Below, piece by piece: positions 6,882 to 13,403 of a stretch of 15,118 nt of DNA (its first letter is position 1; each line of letters starts with the position of its first letter). A model generated the notes under the pieces. It saw only the letters and a list, made by a program, of their open reading frames with translations. It had not been told where the DNA came from and ran no database searches. A program made the translations under genes and the position numbers. The DNA is from Deinococcus aerophilus (GTDB lineage Bacteria; Deinococcota; Deinococci; Deinococcales; Deinococcaceae), in the NCBI RefSeq assembly GCF_014647075.1, contig NZ_BMOM01000045.1, forward strand, positions 1 through 15,118, written 5' to 3'.

Positions 6882-7070
6882 AACACCTCTGGTCCAGGCA
6901 GCCCTACGGGTCGAATACCGCGCCCCATCAACAGTCCGTTCCTGCATCCAAGGCGCAACGGTTCGTGCCAGCGACGCCCCATTCAGACGGGTACACAGCA
7001 CCACACCCAACAACAGAGGTGAGGCGCAGCCCGCTCCAGACTCACCCAGGGCACAACTTCACTGCGTCTC

Positions 7071-8066
7071 TCACCATCCCGCCAGATCATCCTTGAGGTC
7101 TTCGGCGGCCAGGACGGCGTAGCCCCGACGGGTGGTGTCCACCGAGGCGTGTCCCAGATGGGCCGCCACCCGCCCAAAATCCTTGACCTGCTGCAGCAGC
7201 CGGGTCCCCGCATACTTGCGCCCCGGATGAAAGCCCCGGAACGGCACACCTGCAGCCTGAAAAACCTGCGTCAGGTGGTAGCGGGCCGCCTGCTGGGTGG
7301 CGTAACGGAACACATATCCCGGCGCGCGGCCCGCTGGGCGGTACCGGCTGTGTTCCGGCCCACCGGGAGCATACAGCGTGCGGAACTGGCGGGCGGCGCG
7401 GGCGAGCCGAACACTCATGGTGACGCGGCGTGCTTTGCGTCCCTTGCCGGACCGGACATGAATGCGGCGCGTTCCCTCCTCCAGATCGTCCCAGGTGAGG
7501 GCCAGCGCCTCGCTGATTCGCAGCCCCGCATGCGCGATCAGAAAGAGCAGGAAGGTGGTGTGCGGGTCGGCGTGTTCCAGCACATCGGCGAGTTCATCCT
7601 CGGTATAGGGCGGACGTTTCTCGATGCCGGAGGTGGGGTCTTTCGGGATGCGGACCTCGCGGAAGGGATCGGCCTCGGTGGCCCCGGCCCAGCGCAGGGC
7701 GCGGTACAGGCAGCCCGCCGCGGCGACCTTGAGCTGCACGCCCGCCGGTTTGCGGCCCCCGGCAAGCAGGGCCTGGACATACCGTCCGGCGTCGTGGCGG
7801 TGGGGGCGCAACAGATTGAGGGCCTGGGTCTGGGCGTATTCGAGAAACTGCCGGACGCCCAGGGTGTACGCCTCGACCGTGCGGGGGCTGGTGAGGATGC
7901 CGCTGCGGCTGTGGTGGGTGAGGTAGGCGCGGGTCAGTGAGACCAGCGTGACGGTGTCCTTCTCGCCGGCCGCTTGGACGGCGCGGCGGCGCAGCTCATC
8001 GTCATGCAGGTTGAGCCAAGTGTCGGCGTGGCTCAGCTGATCGCCGTGGTACTGGGCGAGTGTCAT
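7071..8066 (-). CDS. Tyrosine recombinase / phage-type integrase
   Basis: The protein has the full tyrosine-recombinase set. Numbered from ATG 8064-8066 (331 residues): R183 in AHAGLRISEAL, K208 in SGKGRKARR, H280 and R283 in FHPGRKYAGT, H306 in HLGHASVDTT, and nucleophile Y316 in RRGYAVL. The second box reads HPGR instead of the usual H-x-L-R, a mild variation. The N-terminal SAM-like DNA-binding domain spans roughly residues 40-130. The frame stays open upstream to GTG 8139-8141, which lies inside a palindrome; I prefer the internal ATG because MTLAQYHGD resembles the start of other Deinococcus recombinases, though neither start has a clear ribosome-binding site. The enzyme would cut and rejoin DNA at specific sites. 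No excisionase or phage genes are nearby. Confidence 0.92.
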   Translation of the reverse strand: MTLAQYHGDQLSHADTWLNLHDDELRRRAVQAAGEKDTVTLVSLTRAYLTHHSRSGILTSPRTVEAYTLGVRQFLEYAQTQALNLLRPHRHDAGRYVQALLAGGRKPAGVQLKVAAAGCLYRALRWAGATEADPFREVRIPKDPTSGIEKRPPYTEDELADVLEHADPHTTFLLFLIAHAGLRISEALALTWDDLEEGTRRIHVRSGKGRKARRVTMSVRLARAARQFRTLYAPGGPEHSRYRPAGRAPGYVFRYATQQAARYHLTQVFQAAGVPFRGFHPGRKYAGTRLLQQVKDFGRVAAHLGHASVDTTRRGYAVLAAEDLKDDLAGW

Positions 8067-8134
8067 GACCGGGAAGGGCCGTGGCCGGGAGAGATAGAGG
8101 TCGCAGGCGGAATCGGCATGACCGAGTGTATCTC

Positions 8135-8162
8135 TTTTCACCTAAGCGGCCTTAGGTGAAAA
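8135..8162. repeat. Perfect 12-bp inverted repeat upstream of the integrase
   Basis: TTTTCACCTAAG (8135-8146) and CTTAGGTGAAAA (8151-8162) are perfect complements separated by CGGC. T-runs precede and A-runs follow the stem on both strands, which is the opposite of an intrinsic terminator, so an operator or recombinase crossover site is more likely. It lies 69 bases upstream of the preferred integrase start. Confidence 0.75.
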
Positions 8163-8486
8163 GTCCGCCCCCTGCTGACCCCGCCCGGGTTTGGGCACGG
8201 GGGCCACCTGCCAGCATCCCGGAATCAGGAATGCTGTGCGGAAGAGTGGGCTGTCAAGCAACATTTCTGGTGGTCGTATTGAACACCTGCACTAATATTC
8301 ACCTCAAATCTGTTCCAGACCGAAAATACCGCCGGAAAACACCGTTCCAGACACTCTTTTTTTTCCTGCCTCACAGGAATCCCAGGAAGGGCCCGGCAAG
8401 GCCCACCGGGCCCTGGACCCCCCCCCGGCATATCCGCGCCCTCCGTTCAGCAGCGCCGAAGTTAAATCAGCTCCTACTGCCGGGAG
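8163..8486. other. Gene-poor stretch between integrase and SDR genes
   Basis: No protein gene is supported. The stretch holds a direct repeat GTTCCAGAC (8312-8320 and 8344-8352, 32 bases apart), a run of eight T (8357-8364), a G/C-rich hairpin (8388-8414) and a run of C near 8420. The short direct repeat upstream of the integrase could be a protein-binding site, but there is nothing to prove it. Confidence 0.5.
8388..8414. repeat. Strong G/C hairpin downstream of the SDR gene
   Basis: AGGGCCCGG (8388-8396) and CCGGGCCCT (8406-8414) form a perfect 9-bp stem with a 9-base loop. It lies about 70 bases past the SDR stop in the transcript direction and lacks a following T-tract, so it may stabilise a 3' end or act as a non-canonical terminator. 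Confidence 0.5.
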
Positions 8487-8488
8487 CT
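8469..8488 (-). terminator. Weak hairpin over the SDR stop codon
   Basis: AGCTCC (8469-8474) and GGAGCT (8483-8488) form a 6-bp stem with an 8-base loop overlapping the TAG at 8487-8489. On the minus strand it is followed by GATTTAA, a poor T-tract. Confidence 0.3.
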
Positions 8489-9242
8489 ACCGCACATAGG
8501 ACGCACCGTTGATGTCCAGCGTCGCCCCGGTCATGTGGCCAACCATGCCAGAGGCGAGAAACACCACCGTGGCGGCCACCTCCTCTGGCGGCGCGGCGTC
8601 GCCCAGGGGCAGGTCACGGCCCAGGTCGGCGGCGTGTTCCTGCAGGTAGCGGGCGGCCATCTCAGTCCGGACCCAGCCGGGCGCGACAGCGTAGGCCAGG
8701 ATGCCCTCGGCGGCAAACCCCTGCGCAATGGATTTGGTCAGGGCGATGACCCCTCCCTTGGACGCAGCGTAGTGCATGGCGTCGGGCAGGTCCCCCCGGA
8801 ACGCTGCCCGGCTCGCCATGTTGATGATCGTGCCGCCGCCTCGCTGGCGGTAATGCTGGATGGCGGCCCGGCAGGTGTCGGCCACGCTCAGCAGGTTGAC
8901 CTGCAGCGTCTCCTGCCACCCGGCCGACCACGCTGCGAGCGGATCGTCCACCGTGACCGCCGGCGAGATCCCGGCGTTGTTGACCAGCACGTCCACCTGA
9001 CCCTTCCAGTCGGCGGCGGCCTGAAAGAGCCGGTCCCCCTCCCCGGGCCGGGACAGGTCACCGCCCAGCACCTGCACCCGCTCGGCACCGAACTCCTCTA
9101 CCAAGCCTCCGCGATCCTCCCCGCTGCGGCCGAGATGGGCCGATACCGACGCGCCGGCCTCCAGCAGACTCCGAACACAGACCGCCCCGATGCCGCGCGA
9201 CGCACCCGTCACGAGTACCACCTTGCCATGCAGATTGATCAT
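8487..9242 (-). CDS. Short-chain dehydrogenase/reductase (SDR, FabG-like)
   Basis: This is a classical SDR of 251 residues, an NAD(P)-dependent oxidoreductase with a Rossmann fold. Visible motifs: cofactor loop TGASRGIG (residues 12-19), GDLS at the third strand, NNAG at 88-91, N115 in LQVN, catalytic S144 in INMAS, Y158 and K162 in HYAASK, and APGWVRTEM after beta-6. The C-terminal GATLDINGASYVR is also typical. I start at ATG 9240-9242 because the first strand then begins at the usual position; an in-frame GTG at 9276-9278 would add 12 residues. The gene lies 126 bases downstream of the PEP mutase-like gene on the same strand, with a hairpin between, so it may be read through from the tetR promoter or have its own. 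Substrate cannot be inferred. Confidence 0.9.
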   Translation of the reverse strand: MINLHGKVVLVTGASRGIGAVCVRSLLEAGASVSAHLGRSGEDRGGLVEEFGAERVQVLGGDLSRPGEGDRLFQAAADWKGQVDVLVNNAGISPAVTVDDPLAAWSAGWQETLQVNLLSVADTCRAAIQHYRQRGGGTIINMASRAAFRGDLPDAMHYAASKGGVIALTKSIAQGFAAEGILAYAVAPGWVRTEMAARYLQEHAADLGRDLPLGDAAPPEEVAATVVFLASGMVGHMTGATLDINGASYVR

Positions 9243-9301
9243 GTGGTCAGTCAAGCATATGGGCGTCTGCCCGGGCACTCCTGATCGGCATCAACACATA
9301 C

Positions 9302-9318
9302 GGGCCAGCAGCTGGCCC
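9302..9318. repeat. Hairpin between the PEP mutase-like and SDR genes
   Basis: GGGCCAGC (9302-9309) and GCTGGCCC (9311-9318) are perfect complements around one A; a 6-bp stem with a 5-base loop can form. There is no T-tract. It may attenuate transcription into the SDR gene or be an operator. Confidence 0.45.
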
Positions 9319-9368
9319 CATGAACCGCCACGGGGCAGTCCAAGGGACCATCAAGGTTAATCCGTCAA

Positions 9369-10172
9369 TCAGTTCAGGGCGCGGGTGGCAGCCGGCAATC
9401 CGCCCCCGGCCACCAGCTCGGCCGCTGCGTCCTGCAGCGCCGTCAGTGCCACCCGCTGCGTAAACGGTCCCGTCGACACCCGCGCCACTCCCAGCTCCTG
9501 CAGCTCCTGCACCGGCAGGCTCACCCCTGGCACGCTGATCACCGTCAGCTTCTGCGGCCCCAGCGCCGCCACCACCGTCTGGATCTCCTCACGCGCCACC
9601 AGGCCCGGTATGAACACCACCGGAGCGCCCGCTTCCAGGAACGCCTGTCCCCGCCGAATAGCTTCCTCCAGCACCTGCCCGCGGGGCGTCTCGGCCGAGG
9701 CGCGTACCAGGGCGTCAGTGCGGGCATTCAGCACAAACTCGATGCCCGCCTCGTGACCGGCGGCCATCACCGCGCGCACGGCGGCCACCGCCTCGTCCAG
9801 CGGCCGCATCTGGTCTTCCAGGTTGCCCCCGACCACGCCCGCCGCGATGGCCCGCCGGGCCGTCTCGCCCGCATTGCCGTAGCCGGCTTCCAGGTCCATG
9901 GTGACCGGAAGATCCACCGCCTGAACGATGCGGCGGACCATGTCCAGATGCAGTTCCAGGGGAATCTGCTCGCCGTCGGCGTAGCCGAAGGTGGACGCGA
10001 TGGAGTGGCTGGCGGTGGCCAGGGCACGTACGCCTGGAGTCGCGGCGACCACCTGGGCAGAAACCACATCCCAGACATTGGCCAGCACCAGGATCTCCGG
10101 GGAGGTGTGCAGTTCGAAGAAGGTGCGGGCCTGGTCGGCGAGGGCGGGACGGACGGGCAGGGTCTGCGTCAT
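9369..10172 (-). CDS. Isocitrate lyase/PEP mutase superfamily protein
   Basis: The 267-residue TIM-barrel protein has the superfamily signature: LANVWDVVSAQ near the start, the metal-binding strand TMDLEAGYGN (D93 and E95), NLEDQ (117-121) and the strand VLNARTDAL. It lacks the KKCGH loop of isocitrate lyase, so it belongs with the PEP-phosphonomutase, oxaloacetate hydrolase and carboxyvinyl-phosphonate mutase side of the superfamily. These act on C-C or C-P bonds of 2-oxo or carboxylate substrates with Mg. Many such single genes are annotated as PEP phosphonomutase without proof. ATG 10170-10172 has GGAG as ribosome-binding site. It follows the tetR gene by 48 bases on the same strand, so it is probably controlled by that repressor. 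The actual substrate is unknown. Confidence 0.88.
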   Translation of the reverse strand: MTQTLPVRPALADQARTFFELHTSPEILVLANVWDVVSAQVVAATPGVRALATASHSIASTFGYADGEQIPLELHLDMVRRIVQAVDLPVTMDLEAGYGNAGETARRAIAAGVVGGNLEDQMRPLDEAVAAVRAVMAAGHEAGIEFVLNARTDALVRASAETPRGQVLEEAIRRGQAFLEAGAPVVFIPGLVAREEIQTVVAALGPQKLTVISVPGVSLPVQELQELGVARVSTGPFTQRVALTALQDAAAELVAGGGLPAATRALN

Positions 10173-10220
10173 GGTGAACTCCGGATCTGGGAAAGAAGGA
10201 AGGTGCGGGCGAGAAAGAGC

Positions 10221-10799
10221 TCAGGTGGCCTGAAGCCCCCGGAGGGAACGATCCATCATCTGAAAGAAGAGTGGCGGCTCCTGGCGTACCCGGGCGAGCA
10301 GCATGGCTCCTTCCAGGGTGGCGAGCAGTTCCAGGGCGGTGTCACGGGGCGACTCGGAAAACCGAAAGTGCCCACTGGTCTGACCCTGGCGCAGCACATC
10401 GGTCAACCAGCGTTCATTCAGGGCAAAAAAGGACTGAACCTCCCGCTGCATGTCCGCGGGCAGAGTTCCGTAATCTCCGGCCAGAGCGGTACACAGACAG
10501 ATACGGCCGTCGCCATGAATGACCGCGTGGTAGGCGGCCACATACTGCTCGAGCATGCTGACCGGGCTGAGTTCTGCCGCGCTGAGGGTCAGAAGCACCT
10601 CCTTGACCCGCTCGCGGTAACGGCGGGTGAGTTCGGTGCCCAGTTCGGCCTTGCTGGGAAAGTGGTGGTGGATGCTGGCGTTGCGGATGCCCAGCTGCTT
10701 GCCGATGTCTGCGTAGCTGACGGCGTTAAAGCCGCACTGCTGCATCAGCCCCTGGGCCACGTCCAGGATGTGGGTGCGGGTGTTGGAGAGGCTCGGCAT
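10221..10799 (-). CDS. TetR/AcrR-family transcriptional repressor
   Basis: The 192-residue protein has an N-terminal TetR DNA-binding domain: helix ILDVAQGLMQQCGF, then the helix-turn-helix VSYADIGKQLGIRNASIHHHF (residues ~27-47) and the SKAELG anchor. The C-terminal helical ligand domain contains ICLCTALAGDYGTLP, reminiscent of TetR_C-type regulators that sense small electrophiles or quaternary amines, though the ligand is not deducible. The ATG at 10797-10799 lies about 6 bases past a strong -10 box, so the mRNA is probably leaderless. Its own promoter spacer is a perfect palindrome, so autorepression is expected, with the PEP mutase-like gene downstream in the same unit. The divergent MFS gene starts 235 bases away. 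Confidence 0.92.
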   Translation of the reverse strand: MPSLSNTRTHILDVAQGLMQQCGFNAVSYADIGKQLGIRNASIHHHFPSKAELGTELTRRYRERVKEVLLTLSAAELSPVSMLEQYVAAYHAVIHGDGRICLCTALAGDYGTLPADMQREVQSFFALNERWLTDVLRQGQTSGHFRFSESPRDTALELLATLEGAMLLARVRQEPPLFFQMMDRSLRGLQAT

Positions 10800-10804
10800 G
10801 ACTC

Positions 10805-10834
10805 AGTATCTACCTACCAGTAGGTAGATGTCAA
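10805..10834 (-). promoter_or_regulatory. tetR promoter with embedded palindromic operator
   Basis: On the minus strand, TTGACA (10829-10834) and GATACT (10805-10810) are 18 bases apart. The interval is covered by ATCTACCTAC (10808-10817) and GTAGGTAGAT (10820-10829), a perfect 10-bp inverted repeat with a 2-base centre. Repressor binding would block RNA polymerase. The start codon follows the -10 box by 5 bases, indicating a leaderless or nearly leaderless transcript. Confidence 0.85.
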
Positions 10835-11021
10835 GCCACAAGATTCAGGATTTCAGGGAAACAGCCGGTGTGGCTCCACAGGCTAGAGAAATGTCCCATG
10901 AACCGCACTCGGGCACCCTTCAACGGCACTCGGGCGGTCAGTCACGACACGGGGTTGGGAATACCGCTGGAAAACCCGGCGCTTCGCCCTCACCCTGGCC
11001 CCTCCGGCGGCCGCGAGTGTC

Positions 11022-11027
11022 TATGCT
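11022..11027 (+). promoter_or_regulatory. -10 box for leaderless start of the MFS gene
   Basis: TATGCT is followed by 7 bases and then ATG 11035. No clear -35 box is visible. This placement decides the start codon against the longer open frame from 10828. Confidence 0.55.
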
Positions 11028-11034
11028 ACGCGGC

Positions 11035-12261
11035 ATGTCGAACGCCGTCTCGCAGGATGTCGCCCCCGCACGCTGGACGGCCCTGACCTGGCTGGCCAGC
11101 GCGGTCGTCTTCGCCATGGCTCCGTGGTTCTCGGCGGCAGCGGTCCTGCCCCAGCTGCGCGCCGCGTGGACCCTGAGCGACACGGACGCGGCGTGGCTGA
11201 CGCTGGCCGTTCAGCTGGGCTTTGTGCTGGGGGCAGTGCTCAGCGCGGCCCTCAACCTCGCCGATCGGATCGCCCCCCGGCAGCTGATCCTGGCCGGCGC
11301 GCTGCTGGCTGCCGGGGCCAACCTGGGCCTGCTGCTGGCCCAGGGACCACTGGCAGCGATTGCCCTGCGCGCGGTGACGGGCGCGGCCATGGCGCTGGTC
11401 TATCCTCCGGCCCTCAAGGCCATGTCCACCTGGTTTCGCAGCGGTCGCGGCGTGGCGCTGGGGGTCATGGTCGGGGCCCTGACCCTCGCCGCCGCCCTCC
11501 CCCACCTGGTCAACGGCCTGGGAGGAGCGAACTGGCAGGCCGTGATCGTTGTCACCAGTGTGCTTGCCGCGCTGGGCGGCGTGATGGCCTGGCGGGTTGG
11601 AAACGGTCCGCACCAGTTTCCGCGGGCGGTGTTCCGGCCCGCCCAGGCGTGGCGACTCCTGACCGGGCGCGCGATGGGCCTGACCACCCTGGGCTATCTG
11701 GGCCACATGTGGGAGCTGTACGCCATGTGGGCGTGGTTCGCCGTGTTCTTTACCCGCCTGCTCTCGGACCATGACCTGCCCGATCCACAGCGGGGAGCCG
11801 CCTATGCCACCTTCGCGGTGGTGGGCGTGGGGGCGCTGGGCTGTTATGTCGGCGGGGTGCTGGGCGACCGCTGGGGCCGGACCCGGCTCACAGCGCTGGC
11901 GATGTGTCTGTCCGGAGCCTGCGCACTGGCCCTTGCCTTCCTGGCAGACGCCGCGCCCCCGGTGGTGCTGGCGCTGAGCCTGCTGTGGGGCTTCTGGATC
12001 ATCGCGGATTCTGCCCAGTTCTCGACCATCGTGAGCGAAATCGCCGACCCCGCCTACGTGGGCACGGCCCTGACCACGCAGCTGGCCCTGGGCTTCACGC
12101 TGACGGCCGGGAGCATCGCGCTGGTGCCCGTGCTTGTTGGCCGCGGAGGCTGGCCGCTGGCCTTTGCGGTGCTGGGCGTGGGGCCGTTGCTGGGAGCACT
12201 CGCCATGCGCGGGCTTGCGCGTCTGCCCGAGGCTGCCCGGATTGCCGGGGGCCGGGGATAG
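11035..12261 (+). CDS. MFS transporter (12-helix permease)
   Basis: The 408-residue protein is almost wholly hydrophobic with about 12 membrane helices in two halves. The major-facilitator loop motif between helices 8 and 9 is visible as GGVLGDRWGRTR; the equivalent in the first half (after helix 2) is degenerate, ALNLADRIAPRQ. The sequence AVTGAAMALVYPPALKAMSTWF, followed by GRGVALGVMVGAL, resembles NarK/CynX-like carriers, where a similar helix 4-5 region binds substrate; that subfamily placement is inference. The start at ATG 11035 is supported by the -10 box and by the first helix beginning right after it. It is divergent from tetR but the tetR operator is more than 200 bases away and nearer tetR, so joint control is not evident. 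The transported compound is unknown. Confidence 0.88.
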   Translation: MSNAVSQDVAPARWTALTWLASAVVFAMAPWFSAAAVLPQLRAAWTLSDTDAAWLTLAVQLGFVLGAVLSAALNLADRIAPRQLILAGALLAAGANLGLLLAQGPLAAIALRAVTGAAMALVYPPALKAMSTWFRSGRGVALGVMVGALTLAAALPHLVNGLGGANWQAVIVVTSVLAALGGVMAWRVGNGPHQFPRAVFRPAQAWRLLTGRAMGLTTLGYLGHMWELYAMWAWFAVFFTRLLSDHDLPDPQRGAAYATFAVVGVGALGCYVGGVLGDRWGRTRLTALAMCLSGACALALAFLADAAPPVVLALSLLWGFWIIADSAQFSTIVSEIADPAYVGTALTTQLALGFTLTAGSIALVPVLVGRGGWPLAFAVLGVGPLLGALAMRGLARLPEAARIAGGRG

Positions 12262-12293
12262 CCCCCAGGCCCCAGGACGGTCAGCCAGCGAAC

Positions 12294-12313
12294 GGGCCGC
12301 CTGCGGGCGGCCC
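12294..12313. terminator. Hairpin terminator between convergent genes
   Basis: GGGCCGCC (12294-12301) and GGCGGCCC (12306-12313) form a perfect 8-bp stem with a TGCG loop. It lies 33 bases past the MFS stop and 50 bases past the DUF4242 stop, so it could serve both. Only AATT follows on each side rather than a T-tract. Confidence 0.5.
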
Positions 12314-12363
12314 AATTCCACGGTGGCGGGAAGACGTGCCCGGCGGACCCTCGCAAATGCCGA

Positions 12364-12636
12364 TCAGGCGGATGGAGGTCTGAGGTCCAGGGCCTCCACC
12401 ACCCGGGTGTACGGCACTCCCGCCGCGTCATTTACGTGCCGGACATCATCGGCGCTCTCAGCCTCAAACAGGCATGAGCAGCGCTCGTCTCCGGGAACGT
12501 ACATGCTGCGCAGGTAGTGCACAGGTGTCCCCGATGCGCTGGCGCGGTCACTCTCGCGGATGGCGGCGGCCTGCGCTTCGCCGAGTTGTTGCATCGTGAT
12601 GCCGGGGAGATGTCGTTCTGCCATGAATACCTTCAT
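12364..12636 (-). CDS. DUF4242 family protein (SCO4226-like)
   Basis: The 90-residue protein matches the DUF4242 pattern as I recall it: MKVFMAERHLPGI at the N-terminus, a helix of about 20 residues, the strand VHYLRSMYVPGDERCSCLFEAE and a final helix ADDVRHVNDAAG followed by RVVEALDL. Family members are small ferredoxin-like dimers; a Streptomyces member (SCO4226) has been described as nickel-binding. A CxC pair (C53, C55) in the central strand could bind metal. The ATG at 12634-12636 is preceded by a G-rich stretch that can act as ribosome-binding site; the frame is open to 12738 but upstream residues are arginine/proline-rich and atypical. A plausible promoter lies at 12716-12745. The role is unknown. 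Confidence 0.8.
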   Translation of the reverse strand: MKVFMAERHLPGITMQQLGEAQAAAIRESDRASASGTPVHYLRSMYVPGDERCSCLFEAESADDVRHVNDAAGVPYTRVVEALDLRPPSA

Positions 12637-12670
12637 AGGCCCCCCACACGGGCGGGCGCGGGCACCCGGT

Positions 12671-12687
12671 CTGTTCGGGGTGAACAG
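12671..12687. repeat. Small palindrome in the DUF4242 leader
   Basis: CTGTTC (12671-12676) and GAACAG (12682-12687) are perfect complements with a 5-base centre. It lies between the candidate promoter and the DUF4242 start and could be an operator or a leader hairpin. Confidence 0.4.
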
Positions 12688-12715
12688 CCGACGCGCCACC
12701 TCACCCGGTGGTCCC

Positions 12716-12745
12716 AGTGTACGCCCGCGGCGGCGCAACTGTCAC
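12716..12745 (-). promoter_or_regulatory. Candidate promoter for the DUF4242 gene
   Basis: On the minus strand GTGACA (12740-12745, 5 of 6 matches to TTGACA) and TACACT (12716-12721) are separated by 18 bases. The transcript would have a leader of about 70 bases. Confidence 0.5.
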
Positions 12746-12753
12746 GGCGCCGC

Positions 12754-12905
12754 TCAGGCGTCGGCCAGCGGGGCGAGCAGCGAGGTGGGAGCTTCCCGGA
12801 AGACCAGCATGAAGAAGCAGGTGCCCCAGACCGCCGCTGACGCCCAGACTGAACATCAGCACCACGGCGGCGGGGGCCTGGACCAGGCAGCCGGGAGCAC
12901 CGGTG
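12754..12905 (-). pseudogene. Remnant of an EamA-family (drug/metabolite) transporter
   Basis: The minus strand reads AAVVLMFSLGVSGGLGHLLL, and after a one-base shift near 12812, MLVFREAPTSLLAPLADA with a stop at 12754-12756. In EamA transporters a helix GxxGGLGHxLLxxAxRxAPAS.LAP is a well-known signature in the second repeat, so this is a short decayed piece of one. The rest of the gene on both sides is absent. It sits upstream of the DUF4242 gene on the same strand. The match is by recognition of one helix pair, hence moderate confidence. Confidence 0.6.
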
Positions 12906-13096
12906 CGGACGAATAAACCGGGGGTGAACCGGGCGTCATGTGTGGACGCGACCGGGCCTCAAGCTGCACGCATCACCGAAAGGAGGCGTCCGAACAGGCA
13001 TTTTTCCGTCAGTGATCGTCCGTGAAGTCGGACGCTGTCATGCGGTCTTTTCGCCCGCTTCCTCACCTCTGAACGCTGACCACGCGCGACCCCTAT

Positions 13097-13115
13097 ACCC
13101 CCATCACCTGGGGGT
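13097..13115. repeat. 7-bp G/C hairpin
   Basis: ACCCCCA (13097-13103) and TGGGGGT (13109-13115) form a perfect stem with a 5-base loop. It is isolated and has no T-tract. It might end transcription toward the regulator gene or be a small dispersed repeat. Confidence 0.4.
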
Positions 13116-13353
13116 CTGGGGGAGTTCCCGTCTCGCGCCCCCTTAGCCCTTAGCGGACAGCGCCCCGGGAGACCCTCGGCAGCACCTGAGTTCTGCCTGC
13201 CGCCTCTGGTATCCGCCGTACTGTTTGCCGCCCTGCTGCTTCTCAGCGCACCGCACCCCTTCCAGACGGCGTCTATGCACTCCCCCTCCCCGGCTTCTCT
13301 GGCGGGCGACGACACGAAGACCGGCGGAGCTCCCGGCTTGTCCGTTCTCCCAA

Positions 13354-13387
13354 CCCCGACCACAGTCTCTCGGTTTGGTGGTCGGGG
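13354..13387. repeat. 10-bp inverted repeat upstream of the TPR regulator
   Basis: CCCCGACCAC (13354-13363) and GTGGTCGGGG (13378-13387) are perfect complements with a 14-base loop. The right arm ends three bases before the -10 box at 13391, so a protein bound there would overlap the promoter. Confidence 0.65.
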
Positions 13388-13390
13388 CGC

Positions 13391-13396
13391 TAGGCT
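13391..13396 (+). promoter_or_regulatory. -10 box for leaderless start of the TPR regulator
   Basis: TAGGCT is followed by 7 bases and then GTG 13404, the layout seen before two other genes in the window. No -35 box is evident. Confidence 0.45.
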
Positions 13397-13403
13397 GCCT
13401 GCC

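Larger units (their letters stand above)
6469..7070. other. Gene-free stretch of lower GC between the operon and the integrase
   Basis: I see no convincing protein gene in these 600 bases; the one 88-residue frame on the plus strand has no family-like sequence and no ribosome-binding site. Local composition is visibly richer in A and T than the flanking genes, especially 6570-6890. It contains several complementary segments, listed separately, including the TATATATA-centred inverted repeats and a 14-bp hairpin. It could hold regulatory sites, an RNA gene or remnants of inserted DNA. Confidence 0.6.
12906..13403. other. Gene-free stretch upstream of the TPR regulator
   Basis: I find no convincing gene in about 500 bases. 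A 184-residue minus-strand frame over this region is compositionally biased and runs antisense into the regulator gene, so I do not call it. The plus strand in the regulator's frame encodes a hydrophobic run (SAVLFAALLLLSA, near 13210-13250) but with poor codon use and no start signal; the frame from ATG 13275 is an alternative regulator start that I consider less likely. The stretch holds two hairpins listed separately. Confidence 0.5.

Noticed and set aside
6905..6935. GGGTCGAATACC, resembling a tRNA T-arm
   Set aside because: The stems do not pair properly around a 7-base loop and no anticodon arm or acceptor stem is found upstream.
6756..7022. 88-residue plus-strand frame in the gene-free stretch
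   Set aside because: No family resemblance, no ribosome-binding site, and it crosses the possible RNA structure.
8279..8298. TTGAAC and TAATAT as a plus-strand promoter
   Set aside because: The two boxes are only 8 bases apart and no plus-strand gene follows.
8357..8364. Run of eight T as an intrinsic terminator tail
   Set aside because: There is no stable hairpin immediately before it on the plus strand; the strong hairpin lies after it.
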